Assembly (NCBI RefSeq): GCF_029167365.1
Contig: NZ_JARFNM010000001.1
Span: 1,294,001 to 1,358,000, forward strand
Direction of reading: 5' to 3'
DNA from: Amygdalobacter nucleatus
GTDB lineage: Bacteria > Bacillota > Clostridia > Saccharofermentanales > Fastidiosipilaceae
Length of the DNA stretch: 64,000 nt
Made by a program: the position numbers and the translations under genes. The notes beneath the pieces are model-generated. The model did not search any database. It saw nothing but the letters and a program-made list of their open reading frames with translations, and was not told where the DNA came from. Shown piece by piece: positions 18,390 to 26,421 of this stretch (its first letter is position 1; each line of letters starts with the position of its first letter).

Positions 18390-19262
18390 CTAAATCGTTG
18401 GCCATGGTAAAACATCAGGTAATGCATTTTCAAAATCAACTAATATATTCTGATAATAGCTATCTAGATATTTACCATTTAAGAAAACATTCAACGTTTC
18501 GTTATAAAAGCATTTCCACGAATCAACTTCTTTTCCTGGACAAATCGGATAAAAATTAGCTTTACTTGCCATTGCGGCAACTTTATCTCCCCATGCATCA
18601 CCAATCATCAAAATATTTTCAGGATTATACACTTTGCTCAACTGGCTAATACACTCTTTCTTTGTACCTGCATCCTGCCCACATAACAAAGTAACATATT
18701 GCAACAAATTATGTTCTGTCCACTCTCTTTCCAATGCATCAGTTGCTGTAGCAGAAACAATCACAATATCTGCTTTTTGGCTTGCTTTAGCTAAAGACTC
18801 CCTCGCAAAAGGAAAAGGCGGGATATTGTAAACCATTTCTTTTATTCTTTGGTTACAATTAATTGACCACTCATAAGCTCTTTGCATAACCGGATCGCTC
18901 TTACCTAATTCTGCTAAAACACTGTTATTAACAGTCTTACCACTAGAAACCAAAGCCTCGAAGGAAGCAATATCTGGATACTGAAAGTCATATCCAATCA
19001 AATCAGCTCTATGCTTTAGCCAACAAAATGTTTTACATAATTCTATAAAGCGAGACTGTCCACGATATATAGAATATAAATTGCCGAATTCCCATACTTC
19101 ACGTACGTACTTACTAATAGCCTGTAATCCCCATGTTTGGATTGTCGCCGGACAAAAGCATTCTTTATGCTTTATCTCCATCGTATCAAACATACAGCCA
19201 TCGGAATCAACACAAATTAAAAAATTATGTTTTGCTTGGTAATCATCAAATGTCTTATACAT
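18390..19262 (-). CDS. HAD-superfamily hydrolase
   Basis: A 290-aa HAD enzyme. Motif I is CVDSDGCMFD (nucleophile Asp19, general acid Asp21), motif II the Ser in VIVSATATD, motif III a Lys in GTKKECI and motif IV MIGDAWGDKVAA, so a complete phosphatase-type active site is present. A large helical cap insert lies between motifs I and II (about residues 27-165), bigger than in simple phosphoglycolate phosphatases. It is 67 bp upstream of the binding-protein gene and 38 bp after a Cof-type phosphatase. Its place beside a phospho-compound-type transporter suggests it removes phosphate from an imported substrate; this is inference. Confidence 0.8.
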   Translation of the reverse strand: MYKTFDDYQAKHNFLICVDSDGCMFDTMEIKHKECFCPATIQTWGLQAISKYVREVWEFGNLYSIYRGQSRFIELCKTFCWLKHRADLIGYDFQYPDIASFEALVSSGKTVNNSVLAELGKSDPVMQRAYEWSINCNQRIKEMVYNIPPFPFARESLAKASQKADIVIVSATATDALEREWTEHNLLQYVTLLCGQDAGTKKECISQLSKVYNPENILMIGDAWGDKVAAMASKANFYPICPGKEVDSWKCFYNETLNVFLNGKYLDSYYQNILVDFENALPDVLPWPTI

Positions 19263-19300
19263 ATATTCGCCTCTAGTTAAGAATCAAATCCATTAACCTA

Positions 19301-20173
19301 TCAATCTAAAATAAACTTTTCAATAGCCAAAGCTACTCCATTATCTTGATTACTTGCTGTAACATAATCAGATATTTTCTTAACCTCATCACTTGCATTT
19401 CCAACAGCTACACCTAGTTTAGATTTTCTGAGTAAATCACTATCTAACTCACTATCGCCAATGCTCATAACATCTGCAAAACTGATTCCCAATCTCTCGA
19501 ATAGGACTTCAAGGGCCTGCGCTCTGTCCAATCTTGATGGAAAGCATTGAATATCTGGTGCTTTACTGCCAAAAATTCTTGCAAACCCTAAACCTTCTAT
19601 TTGTTTTTTCAATGACATAAATCTATCTGGTTTAATATCGTAAAAATTCAGTTTCTCGATTCCATAACCATTTTTAGAAAAATATTCTGCTAAATTAGCT
19701 TGTGCAATTGGACGTTTAGCGCCGACGTACCATACATGATGCGGAGGTACCTTAAAATCATAAACATGACTTGCAACATCTGCCTCTAAAAATATTTTCC
19801 CTTCGGCCGCAATTTCGCAATAAATGCCTTCACCTTCAAATAGTTTCATAATTGTTGAAGACTCATCTGGTGTAAAAGTAAACTGATAAATAATTTCATC
19901 ATTAAGTCGGTCAATTACGCGCGCACCATTAGATGTTACCCAATACCTAATATCCTTTATTTCATCAATTTGCGGAGGAAACATGTCAGCATTTCTTCCT
20001 GTAGATGGAATAATAATAATCCCACTATCTACGCAACGTTTTATTGCTTCGATATTTTTAAGTGAAATAAAAACCTGATCGTTTTGAAGTAAAGTTCCAT
20101 CAAAATCAAGTAAAATAGCTTTAATCCCGTAACGATTCATTATAGACAGCTCCTCCGTAGCCAGCATTCGCAT
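19301..20173 (-). CDS. Cof-type HAD-IIB sugar phosphatase
   Basis: HAD subfamily IIB protein with motif I LLDFDGTLLQND, motif II Thr in IIPSTGRNADM and motif IV SIGDSELDSDLLRKSKLGVAVGNAS, all normal for Cof/YbiV-type phosphatases acting on sugar phosphates or FMN/PLP-like compounds. The length (about 280-290 aa) is usual. Later in-frame ATGs exist; the start before ILLDFDGT (around 20140, MNRYGIKAILLDFDGTL) may be the true one. First gene of the transporter operon read from the promoter at 20216-20244. Confidence 0.85.
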   Translation of the reverse strand: MRMLATEELSIMNRYGIKAILLDFDGTLLQNDQVFISLKNIEAIKRCVDSGIIIIPSTGRNADMFPPQIDEIKDIRYWVTSNGARVIDRLNDEIIYQFTFTPDESSTIMKLFEGEGIYCEIAAEGKIFLEADVASHVYDFKVPPHHVWYVGAKRPIAQANLAEYFSKNGYGIEKLNFYDIKPDRFMSLKKQIEGLGFARIFGSKAPDIQCFPSRLDRAQALEVLFERLGISFADVMSIGDSELDSDLLRKSKLGVAVGNASDEVKKISDYVTASNQDNGVALAIEKFILD

Positions 20174-20215
20174 ATGTTATTTATTTATAGATAAAGTGTT
20201 ATGCTTTATGCACGT

Positions 20216-20244
20216 ATCTTAGCAATTATTTTGGAACGTGTCAA
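20216..20244 (-). promoter_or_regulatory. Sigma-A-type promoter of the HAD/transporter operon
   Basis: On the minus strand TTGACA (plus 20239-20244) and TAAGAT (plus 20216-20221) are separated by exactly 17 bases and point at the gene starting at 20173. Just downstream, ATAAAG (20191-20196) and CTTTAT (20204-20209) form an inverted repeat with a 7-base gap, placed where a repressor would block transcription. Nine genes down to 10408 follow in the same direction without a clear terminator before copy A of the long repeat. Confidence 0.75.
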
Positions 20245-20354
20245 TAAATTGTTTATTATTTCTCACTTAATCGTCGATTAGCAGATTTTTCTTGTCATTA
20301 TGCACAAAATTAATTCAATATAGATATTCTAAGTTCAATGTAAAATTCAATAAA

Positions 20355-20391
20355 GAAAAATAGCAATCTTACCAAATGATAAGATTGCTAT
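20355..20391 (-). terminator. Rho-independent terminator after the IclR gene
   Basis: ATAGCAATCTTA and TAAGATTGCTAT (20360-20391) form a 12-bp stem with an 8-base loop; on the minus strand it is followed by TTTTTC. It ends the transcript coming from uxaC-uxuB-uxuA-IclR. Confidence 0.85.
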
Positions 20392-20417
20392 GAAATTGAC
20401 TATTCTAAATGCTTAAT

Positions 20418-21173
20418 CTAAATTAAGCCAAGCCCTCGCGATATTTCATTGGACGTTCGTAAAAGTGACAACGCATAACGATGATACGCTTGCTCTGGCA
20501 AACGACTAGACAGAGAGGAAATGCTTATAGCCGCGCAAATATGTCGTTTGGCATCGTATATTGGTACCCCGATACAAGTTATTCCCGCTTCATTTTCTTC
20601 TATATCAAAAGCATATCCTCTTTTACGGCTAAGATCTATTTCAGTTAAAAAATCATCAAGTGTTAAAATTGTATTCTTTGTCCTCGCAACAATATTCATT
20701 GTGCTCCACAACGCTTTAATCTCCTTATCGCTGGTATTAAACAATATCGCCTTGCCAACGGCAGTACAATAAAGAGGTGCTGTACTACCGATTTTAGAGC
20801 CCATTAAAGCCGTATTTGAGTCAGAATTTTTCTTATCAACATATACTATCTCATTGCCATTCCTAATTACTAAATGTACAACTTCACCTATCTTTTCGGC
20901 TAGTTGTGCTAAAAAAGGATGTGCAACATCTTCTAATCTTGTATTCGCAAAATACTTCGCTCCTAACGCGTAAAGCTTAACTCCAAGATGATATCTTCCA
21001 TCTTCTAACTGCTCTACATAATTATTCTCAACTAAAGAACTCGTAAGACGATATACTGTGCTTTTATGCAAATTAGTAATTTTACCAATTTCAGAAATTC
21101 CAATGCCCTTCTCATGCACTGCTATAGTCTCTAAAATAGATAATGCACGATCAAGGGACTGCACGTTACTCAT
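20418..21173 (-). CDS. IclR-family transcriptional regulator (KdgR-like)
   Basis: A 251-aa regulator. The N-terminal winged HTH (SLDRALSILETIAVHEKGIGISEIGKITNLHKSTVYRLTSSLVENNYVEQ) and the C-terminal effector domain (LGAKYFANTRLEDVAHPFLAQLAEKIGEVVHLVIRNGNEIVYVDKK...GSTAPLYCTAVGKAIL...GYAFDIEENEAGITCIGVPIYD) are classic IclR. KdgR, the regulator of ketodeoxygluconate metabolism, is of this family. It lies 78 bp downstream of uxuA in the same direction and is followed by a terminator, so it is probably co-transcribed with the uronate genes. Likely ligands are KDG or a uronate intermediate; its likely DNA sites are the GTTTCA elements near 25.5 kb. Confidence 0.88.
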   Translation of the reverse strand: MSNVQSLDRALSILETIAVHEKGIGISEIGKITNLHKSTVYRLTSSLVENNYVEQLEDGRYHLGVKLYALGAKYFANTRLEDVAHPFLAQLAEKIGEVVHLVIRNGNEIVYVDKKNSDSNTALMGSKIGSTAPLYCTAVGKAILFNTSDKEIKALWSTMNIVARTKNTILTLDDFLTEIDLSRKRGYAFDIEENEAGITCIGVPIYDAKRHICAAISISSLSSRLPEQAYHRYALSLLRTSNEISRGLGLI

Positions 21174-21251
21174 TTAGACTCACCTTTTCGTCAAACATAA
21201 TAATTATCACCACATACTATAGTCCTACATTTAAAATAAAATTTCAATTAA

Positions 21252-22340
21252 CTAATTAACTTTTAATCTTTCGTCTTTAGTCTTATATAGAGCTTCGCGT
21301 AATCCATCCAAATATACAAGCCCCAAAGCTCTGTCATACAAGCCATACCCTGCACGACCCTTTTCTCCCCAAATCATCCTGCCATGATCTGGTCTAATAT
21401 ATCCGTCAAAATTATTATCCACCAACACCTTCATAATAGAATATATATCTAACGAACCAGCATCTGTACTATGTGCAGATTCGTAAAATTTATGCTCACC
21501 CTCAAATTTTATGTTTCTAACATGAAGTGCACTTATTCTGTTTCTCTTAACAAAATATTCCACTATTTCAGGCACATTATTTTTAGGATCTGATCCAATG
21601 GATCCCGTACATAAGCATAAAGTATTACTTGGCGAATCTACCATATTTACTATTCTTGATAATTGCTCAAAATTATGAGTTATACGAGGTATTCCAAAAA
21701 TAGGCCAAGCTGGATCATCCGGATGGACTGCTAGACGAATTCCAACTTCTTCACATGTTGGAATAACTGCCTCAAGAAAATATTTGTAATTAGCAAACAG
21801 TTGTTCTTCTGTTACATTGCGATATTGCTCAATAACATCGTTAAGTTTAGAAAGTCTATCTGGCTCCCACCCAGGCAAAGTCAAGTCACCAGCCCCTGAT
21901 AAAATTTTCTGAGCAAAGTCACTTGGGCTCACACCTATCAAATCCTTCTCGTCATAAGATAATGTATTTGAACCATCCGGTAATTCATAAGCTAAATCAG
22001 TTTTAACCCAATCAAACACAGGCATAAAATTGTAAATAACAACTTTAACCCCGCATTCTGCAACATTACGTATAGATTGTTTGAAATTTTCTATATATTT
22101 ATCTCTTGTCGGAAGACCTAATTTAATGTCTTCATGAACATTAATTGACTCAATAACCTCATATTCAAGTCCAACGTTATGAACTTTATCAACCATTTTC
22201 TTAAAAAAGTCTTTATCCCACACCTCACCAGCGGCAAATTCATCATGCATTCCCATTATACCTGAGCACCCAGGTATCTGTTTTATAAATGGCAAAGTAA
22301 TTGGATCATTATTTCCATACCATCTTATTGTAAATTTCAT
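21252..22340 (-). CDS. uxuA: D-mannonate dehydratase
   Basis: UxuA converts D-mannonate to 2-keto-3-deoxygluconate. From the ATG at 22340 (AAAGGAG five bases upstream) the protein starts MKFTIRWYGNNDPITL, with the family GIMGMHDEFAAGEVW segment. A TIM-barrel metal site is indicated by AVHPDDPAWPIFGIPRI, LCLCTGSIGSDP, ALHVRNIK and YIRPDHGRMIWGE. About 362 aa, close to the usual length. It follows uxuB by 18 bp and precedes the IclR gene; together with uxaC and uxuB it completes the route from glucuronate to KDG. Confidence 0.96.
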   Translation of the reverse strand: MKFTIRWYGNNDPITLPFIKQIPGCSGIMGMHDEFAAGEVWDKDFFKKMVDKVHNVGLEYEVIESINVHEDIKLGLPTRDKYIENFKQSIRNVAECGVKVVIYNFMPVFDWVKTDLAYELPDGSNTLSYDEKDLIGVSPSDFAQKILSGAGDLTLPGWEPDRLSKLNDVIEQYRNVTEEQLFANYKYFLEAVIPTCEEVGIRLAVHPDDPAWPIFGIPRITHNFEQLSRIVNMVDSPSNTLCLCTGSIGSDPKNNVPEIVEYFVKRNRISALHVRNIKFEGEHKFYESAHSTDAGSLDIYSIMKVLVDNNFDGYIRPDHGRMIWGEKGRAGYGLYDRALGLVYLDGLREALYKTKDERLKVN

Positions 22341-22373
22341 AAAATCTCCTTTCAATTAATAAAACGTAAACAT

Positions 22374-23957
22374 CTATTTTGTATACTTTTCCAATGTGCG
22401 ACGTACAGAACCTTTTCCCTGACACATCTCACTAAAATAGCGCAAAACATTTTCAGCTAAACCTATTGAATTAAGATTCACACCAAAATATTTCTCATTT
22501 GAAAGTAAATCGATTATTTTATCATCAACAATGGCTCGTTCATAACTTTGCTCCGATAGACTTTCTTGCAATTCTTCAATGCAAGGATCAGGACTTGGCG
22601 TAAATTCACATCCATTATCATCGACAGCTAAAAGATACCTTAACCAACCAGCTAATACAATAGGTATATATCGTAATTTAGTCACGTCTTTTCCCAGCGC
22701 GATATAAGTATTGATAGTTTTCCCGAATCTAATACTTATCTTCATAGAGGTATCTGTCGCTATACGTTGCGGACTATCTGGTAAATAAGGATTAGCAAAT
22801 CGCTTATTAATTACTTCATCAACAAATTTTACAGGATCAATTACAATAGGATCTTCTACTACCGGTAACGCTTCATCATATGCAAGCCTTTTTATTAGCT
22901 TTACCAACACAGGATCGTTCATTTCCTGCCATATTTTATCATAGCCCAATAAAGAGCCATAGACAGCTAATGTAGTGTGTAACGGATTTAGGCAAGCTGT
23001 AACTTTCATAGTTTCAATCTTCTCTACGGTTGCCCTATCAACTAAAAACACTCCTGCCTTGCTGAAATCTGGTCGTCCGTTTGCAAACTTATCTTCTATT
23101 GCTAAATATTCAGCCTCTTCAGAATTTACGAATTTTGAGCAAATAGCTCCATTACATAATTTAAAAGGTCCAACATCTTCAAAACCAATCGTTTGTAAAT
23201 AATTAGCAACATTAGGATCTGGCCCTGGCGTAATTTTATCAATCATTGTCCATGGATACGTAACCCATTTATCATCATTAAGATAATCTAAGAATTCTCT
23301 TTCTAATTTTCCTCTAGCTACGTACTCTTCGGCGATACGCAAAATAGCTTTTTTTAGAATTGATCCATTTTTTGAAAGATTATCTAAGCTAAGCAAAGTA
23401 ACAGGTAACTTAGCCAAATAGCGTTCGTATAAAAATCCCACACTTGCAACCATAACATGACTAGAGATACAAGGATCATTATCGAGCGCAGATTTTACAA
23501 CATCCGATAATTCTCCCTTTGAATTGTAAATGTCATACCCCTTTTCAGTAATTGTATAGCTTATTATTTGCAAACTAGGCTTCCTGAAAATTTCCTTTAC
23601 TCGTTCTGGGCGCAAAGTCATTTTAACTACTTCAGCAATATTCGCTATAATCTCACTACTGAAATTACCATCGTTTGCTAATGTAACTGACACAGCTAAA
23701 TTGTCATTAGGTTCATATACTGTATCTAACATCTCATAATCACGGCCCTGTATGACATTAACGCCACGATCAAAAGCTGAACAATTCACCAAATCCTGCG
23801 CAATACGTGCAATATATCCTCGAAATATATTACCAGCACCAAACGCTACCCATTTAGGATCTTTTATTGTCTCAGCACGTAATTTTCTAACATCAAACTT
23901 TGGAGAACGATCAACAATATTCAAAATTTGTTCTAAAAGATCTAACTTTAGTTGCAT
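22374..23957 (-). CDS. uxuB: D-fructuronate reductase (mannitol dehydrogenase family)
   Basis: A polyol-specific long-chain dehydrogenase that reduces fructuronate to mannonate with NADH. The N-terminal nucleotide-binding start is WVAFGAGNIFRGYIARIA; the catalytic segment KVTACLNPLHTTLAVYG has the Lys, Asn and His spaced as in the family (K-x5-N-x2-H). The length of 527 aa is slightly above E. coli UxuB. The ATG at 23957 overlaps the uxaC end by 10 bp, indicating coupled translation. Mannitol or tagaturonate as the substrate cannot be ruled out, but the adjacent uxuA favours fructuronate. Confidence 0.92.
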   Translation of the reverse strand: MQLKLDLLEQILNIVDRSPKFDVRKLRAETIKDPKWVAFGAGNIFRGYIARIAQDLVNCSAFDRGVNVIQGRDYEMLDTVYEPNDNLAVSVTLANDGNFSSEIIANIAEVVKMTLRPERVKEIFRKPSLQIISYTITEKGYDIYNSKGELSDVVKSALDNDPCISSHVMVASVGFLYERYLAKLPVTLLSLDNLSKNGSILKKAILRIAEEYVARGKLEREFLDYLNDDKWVTYPWTMIDKITPGPDPNVANYLQTIGFEDVGPFKLCNGAICSKFVNSEEAEYLAIEDKFANGRPDFSKAGVFLVDRATVEKIETMKVTACLNPLHTTLAVYGSLLGYDKIWQEMNDPVLVKLIKRLAYDEALPVVEDPIVIDPVKFVDEVINKRFANPYLPDSPQRIATDTSMKISIRFGKTINTYIALGKDVTKLRYIPIVLAGWLRYLLAVDDNGCEFTPSPDPCIEELQESLSEQSYERAIVDDKIIDLLSNEKYFGVNLNSIGLAENVLRYFSEMCQGKGSVRRTLEKYTK

Positions 23958-25357
23958 TCATTTTCCTCCCCGCAAAAATAAGCTTTTGCATTGTTATAAC
24001 AGACATTTTTTATCATTTTAGCTAGTAATTGCTCATCATTAGGTATTTCCTTAGTTTCTACCAAAATGCCTAGCCAATTACATAAAACTCGCCTGAAGTA
24101 CTCATGACGAGTATATGACATAAAGCTCCTAGAATCTGTTACCATTCCTACGAAACGTCCTAATAAGCCTAAGTTCGCCATTGATTTAATCTGCTGTACA
24201 ATGCCATCTTTTTGGTCATAGAACCACCATGCTGCCCCTGTTATAACACGAACTGGAACACCCTCTTTAGGGAAATTACCCATAAGGCTTGCCATCACGT
24301 CATTATTGTTAGAATTAAGATTATACACAATAGTTTTAGGCAAACAATCTTGACTATTTAGCTCATCCATAAACCTATTCAAGTTAACAGCACAGGCAAA
24401 ATCCCCCATTGAATCAAAGCCACTGTCTGGTCCAAGTCGTTTATACATAACACTATTATTATTTCGCAAGGCACCGACATGCATTTGCATTGTCCAATTA
24501 TATTTTGTATATAACTTAGCTAATTCACAATTTATAAAGCTCTTAAAACAGATTAATTCCTCCCTGCTAAGCTGCTCACCGCGTATACACTTAGCAAAAA
24601 TATTCTGCGCTTTTTCACTATCACATGGCGAATAAGTAAACTCCTCAAATCCGTGATCTGCTAAATTTGATCCATGTTTTGAAAAATAAATAATCCTCTG
24701 TTCAAGCGCACTCATATAAGTGTTAATATTATCTATCTTTAAACCTGTAACTCCTTCAAGCTTAGAAAGCCAATTCAAATAATTTTTTGCTTCAGGCTTA
24801 AAAGACAGGTCCGCACGAAAGCAAGGAAAAACCTTTACCCCAAAGCTTTTATCATCTTTCAAAAGATTGTGATATCTCAAATCAGAAGTAGGATCATCTG
24901 TTGTGCCAATATGTGTAACATTAGCTTTTCTTATAAAATCTCGTGAGCCAAAATTTTCTAGTGCTTTATTAGCTACTTCCCATACCATTGGAGCTGTTTC
25001 AGATGTTAGAAGGCAGTCTATGTTAAAATATCTTTTTAGTTCCAAATGAGCCCATTGATAAAGTGGATTGGCAACCGCATATTGCAACGTATCTACAAAG
25101 GCTAAAAATTTTTCGTAATCAGAAGCATCTCCTGTAATATAGCGTTCCTCTACTCCATTTATCCTCATAGCACGCCATTTATAATGGTCGCCTCCAAGCC
25201 AAATTTCAGTTAGATTAGCGTACTTATGATTTTCATATATCTCTTTCGGATCCAAATGGCAATGGAAATCAAATATTGGCATATTCTTTGCATAACTCTC
25301 ATAAAGTTTCTGACCAAACTTGTTAGGTATTAAAAAATCATCTGATATATAACTCAT
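23948..25357 (-). CDS. uxaC: Glucuronate/galacturonate isomerase
   Basis: UxaC isomerises D-glucuronate to fructuronate, or galacturonate to tagaturonate. From the ATG at 25357 (CGGGAG upstream) the product is about 469 aa. It has MPIFDFHCHLDPKEIYENHKY with the metal-binding His residues, EIWLGGDHYKWRAMR, MQMHVGALRNNNS and VTDSRSFMSYTRHEYFRRVLC, all typical of the uronate isomerase amidohydrolase fold. An upstream in-frame start exists at 25390, but the Shine-Dalgarno supports 25357. First gene of uxaC-uxuB-uxuA-IclR, divergent from the KDPG aldolase. Confidence 0.96.
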   Translation of the reverse strand: MSYISDDFLIPNKFGQKLYESYAKNMPIFDFHCHLDPKEIYENHKYANLTEIWLGGDHYKWRAMRINGVEERYITGDASDYEKFLAFVDTLQYAVANPLYQWAHLELKRYFNIDCLLTSETAPMVWEVANKALENFGSRDFIRKANVTHIGTTDDPTSDLRYHNLLKDDKSFGVKVFPCFRADLSFKPEAKNYLNWLSKLEGVTGLKIDNINTYMSALEQRIIYFSKHGSNLADHGFEEFTYSPCDSEKAQNIFAKCIRGEQLSREELICFKSFINCELAKLYTKYNWTMQMHVGALRNNNSVMYKRLGPDSGFDSMGDFACAVNLNRFMDELNSQDCLPKTIVYNLNSNNNDVMASLMGNFPKEGVPVRVITGAAWWFYDQKDGIVQQIKSMANLGLLGRFVGMVTDSRSFMSYTRHEYFRRVLCNWLGILVETKEIPNDEQLLAKMIKNVCYNNAKAYFCGEENECN

Positions 25358-25518
25358 AATCAGCTCCCGAACTAAATTTATAACAAACAAAGTTTTGATG
25401 TTATCACATCTTCAGTCAAAAAGCTGAATTTATGACTCAACAACAAACTACAAGTATGTATCAGCAATCTGCTTTTAAATTAAATGTAAAAGCAATAACA
25501 TCGAGCATCGCACACTAC

Positions 25519-25704
25519 GTTTCACATTCCAAAACCAAGTTTCATATTTGCTGATTATACTCAAACAAACGATATTATTCAAGTATAATTTGGTTATTTT
25601 TCATTAAAAGAATCTGTTTTCTACTTAATCTGGACGCATTTGTTTCATCATATAAAACCTTGTTTCATTTCCATTGCGTAAACTCATCACCAAGTATATA
25701 CTTG
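25519..25704. promoter_or_regulatory. Divergent control region: two paired GTTTCA elements and a palindrome
   Basis: GTTTCA occurs at 25519, 25539, 25642 and 25662, i.e. twice as a pair exactly 20 bp apart. Both pairs share the core GTTTCA-N(3-4)-AT-...-AAAACC-NN-GTTTCAT, so a roughly 28-bp element is present twice. TTGTTTCATT resembles one half of the KdgR box of enterobacteria, and an IclR (KdgR-like) gene is in the cluster. In addition CAAGTATATACTTG (25691-25704) is a perfect 14-bp palindrome next to the eda promoter. The region separates uxaC (minus) from eda (plus). Confidence 0.65.
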
Positions 25705-25740
25705 CATTATTCTATTTTGCATAAAGTATAGGAGTGTATT

Positions 25741-26379
25741 ATGTCTGTTCTTCAACAGTTAAATAATGTCGGTATAGTTCCAGTAGTTGTATTAGATTCT
25801 GCAGAGTCTGCTCTTCCCCTTGCTAGAGCACTACTAGCTGGCGGAATTAACGTAATGGAAATTACATGTCGCTCAAATGCAGCTTATGATTCAATTAAAT
25901 CAGTCTCTAATAATTGTCCCGAAATGATTGTTGGTGCTGGAACGATTATAAATTCAGAACAATGTATGTCAGTAATTGCAGCTGGTGCTAAGTTCATCGT
26001 TTCTCCAGGACTTAATAAAGATATCGTAAAGTGCGCACAAGAATTATCTGTTGACGTAATTCCTGGTGCCGTTACGCCTACTGAAATTATGCAAGCTTTA
26101 AATCTCGGTTTAAAAACAGTTAAATTTTTTCCAGCAGAAACTTTTGGTGGCGTAACAGCAATCAAATCACTAGCAGCACCATTTGCTAATGTCAGTTTCA
26201 TGCCCACAGGCGGAATAAACGAATCTAATTTACAAAATTACCTTTCTTGTAAGAATATAATAGCAGTTGGCGGCTCATGGATATGTGACAAAAAACTATT
26301 AGCAAAAACAGATTTCTCAACCATTACAAGCTTGGCTCAAAAAGCCGTAAATGTATGTAGTAAATTTAGATCTATTTAA
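25741..26379 (+). CDS. eda: KDPG/KHG aldolase
   Basis: A class I aldolase that splits 2-keto-3-deoxy-6-phosphogluconate into pyruvate and glyceraldehyde-3-phosphate. The 212-aa protein has GIVPVVVLDSAESALPLARALLAGGINVMEITCRS with the catalytic Glu, VGAGTIINSEQ, VIPGAVTPTEIMQAL, the Schiff-base Lys in TVKFFPAETFGG, and FMPTGGINESNLQNYL. AGGAG lies seven bases before the ATG. It is transcribed away from uxaC and ends in a hairpin shared with the convergent LacI-type gene. It takes the KDG made by UxuA only after phosphorylation by a KDG kinase, which is not found in this window. Confidence 0.96.
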   Translation: MSVLQQLNNVGIVPVVVLDSAESALPLARALLAGGINVMEITCRSNAAYDSIKSVSNNCPEMIVGAGTIINSEQCMSVIAAGAKFIVSPGLNKDIVKCAQELSVDVIPGAVTPTEIMQALNLGLKTVKFFPAETFGGVTAIKSLAAPFANVSFMPTGGINESNLQNYLSCKNIIAVGGSWICDKKLLAKTDFSTITSLAQKAVNVCSKFRSI

Positions 26380-26384
26380 CCTAA

Positions 26385-26421
26385 AATAGGCAATAATATC
26401 CCAAAGATTTTATTGCCTATT
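26385..26421. terminator. Bidirectional terminator between eda and the LacI fusion gene
   Basis: AATAGGCAATAA (26385-26396) pairs perfectly with TTATTGCCTATT (26410-26421) across a 13-base loop. It starts 5 bp after the eda stop and includes the stop codon region of the convergent LacI-type gene. Confidence 0.75.
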
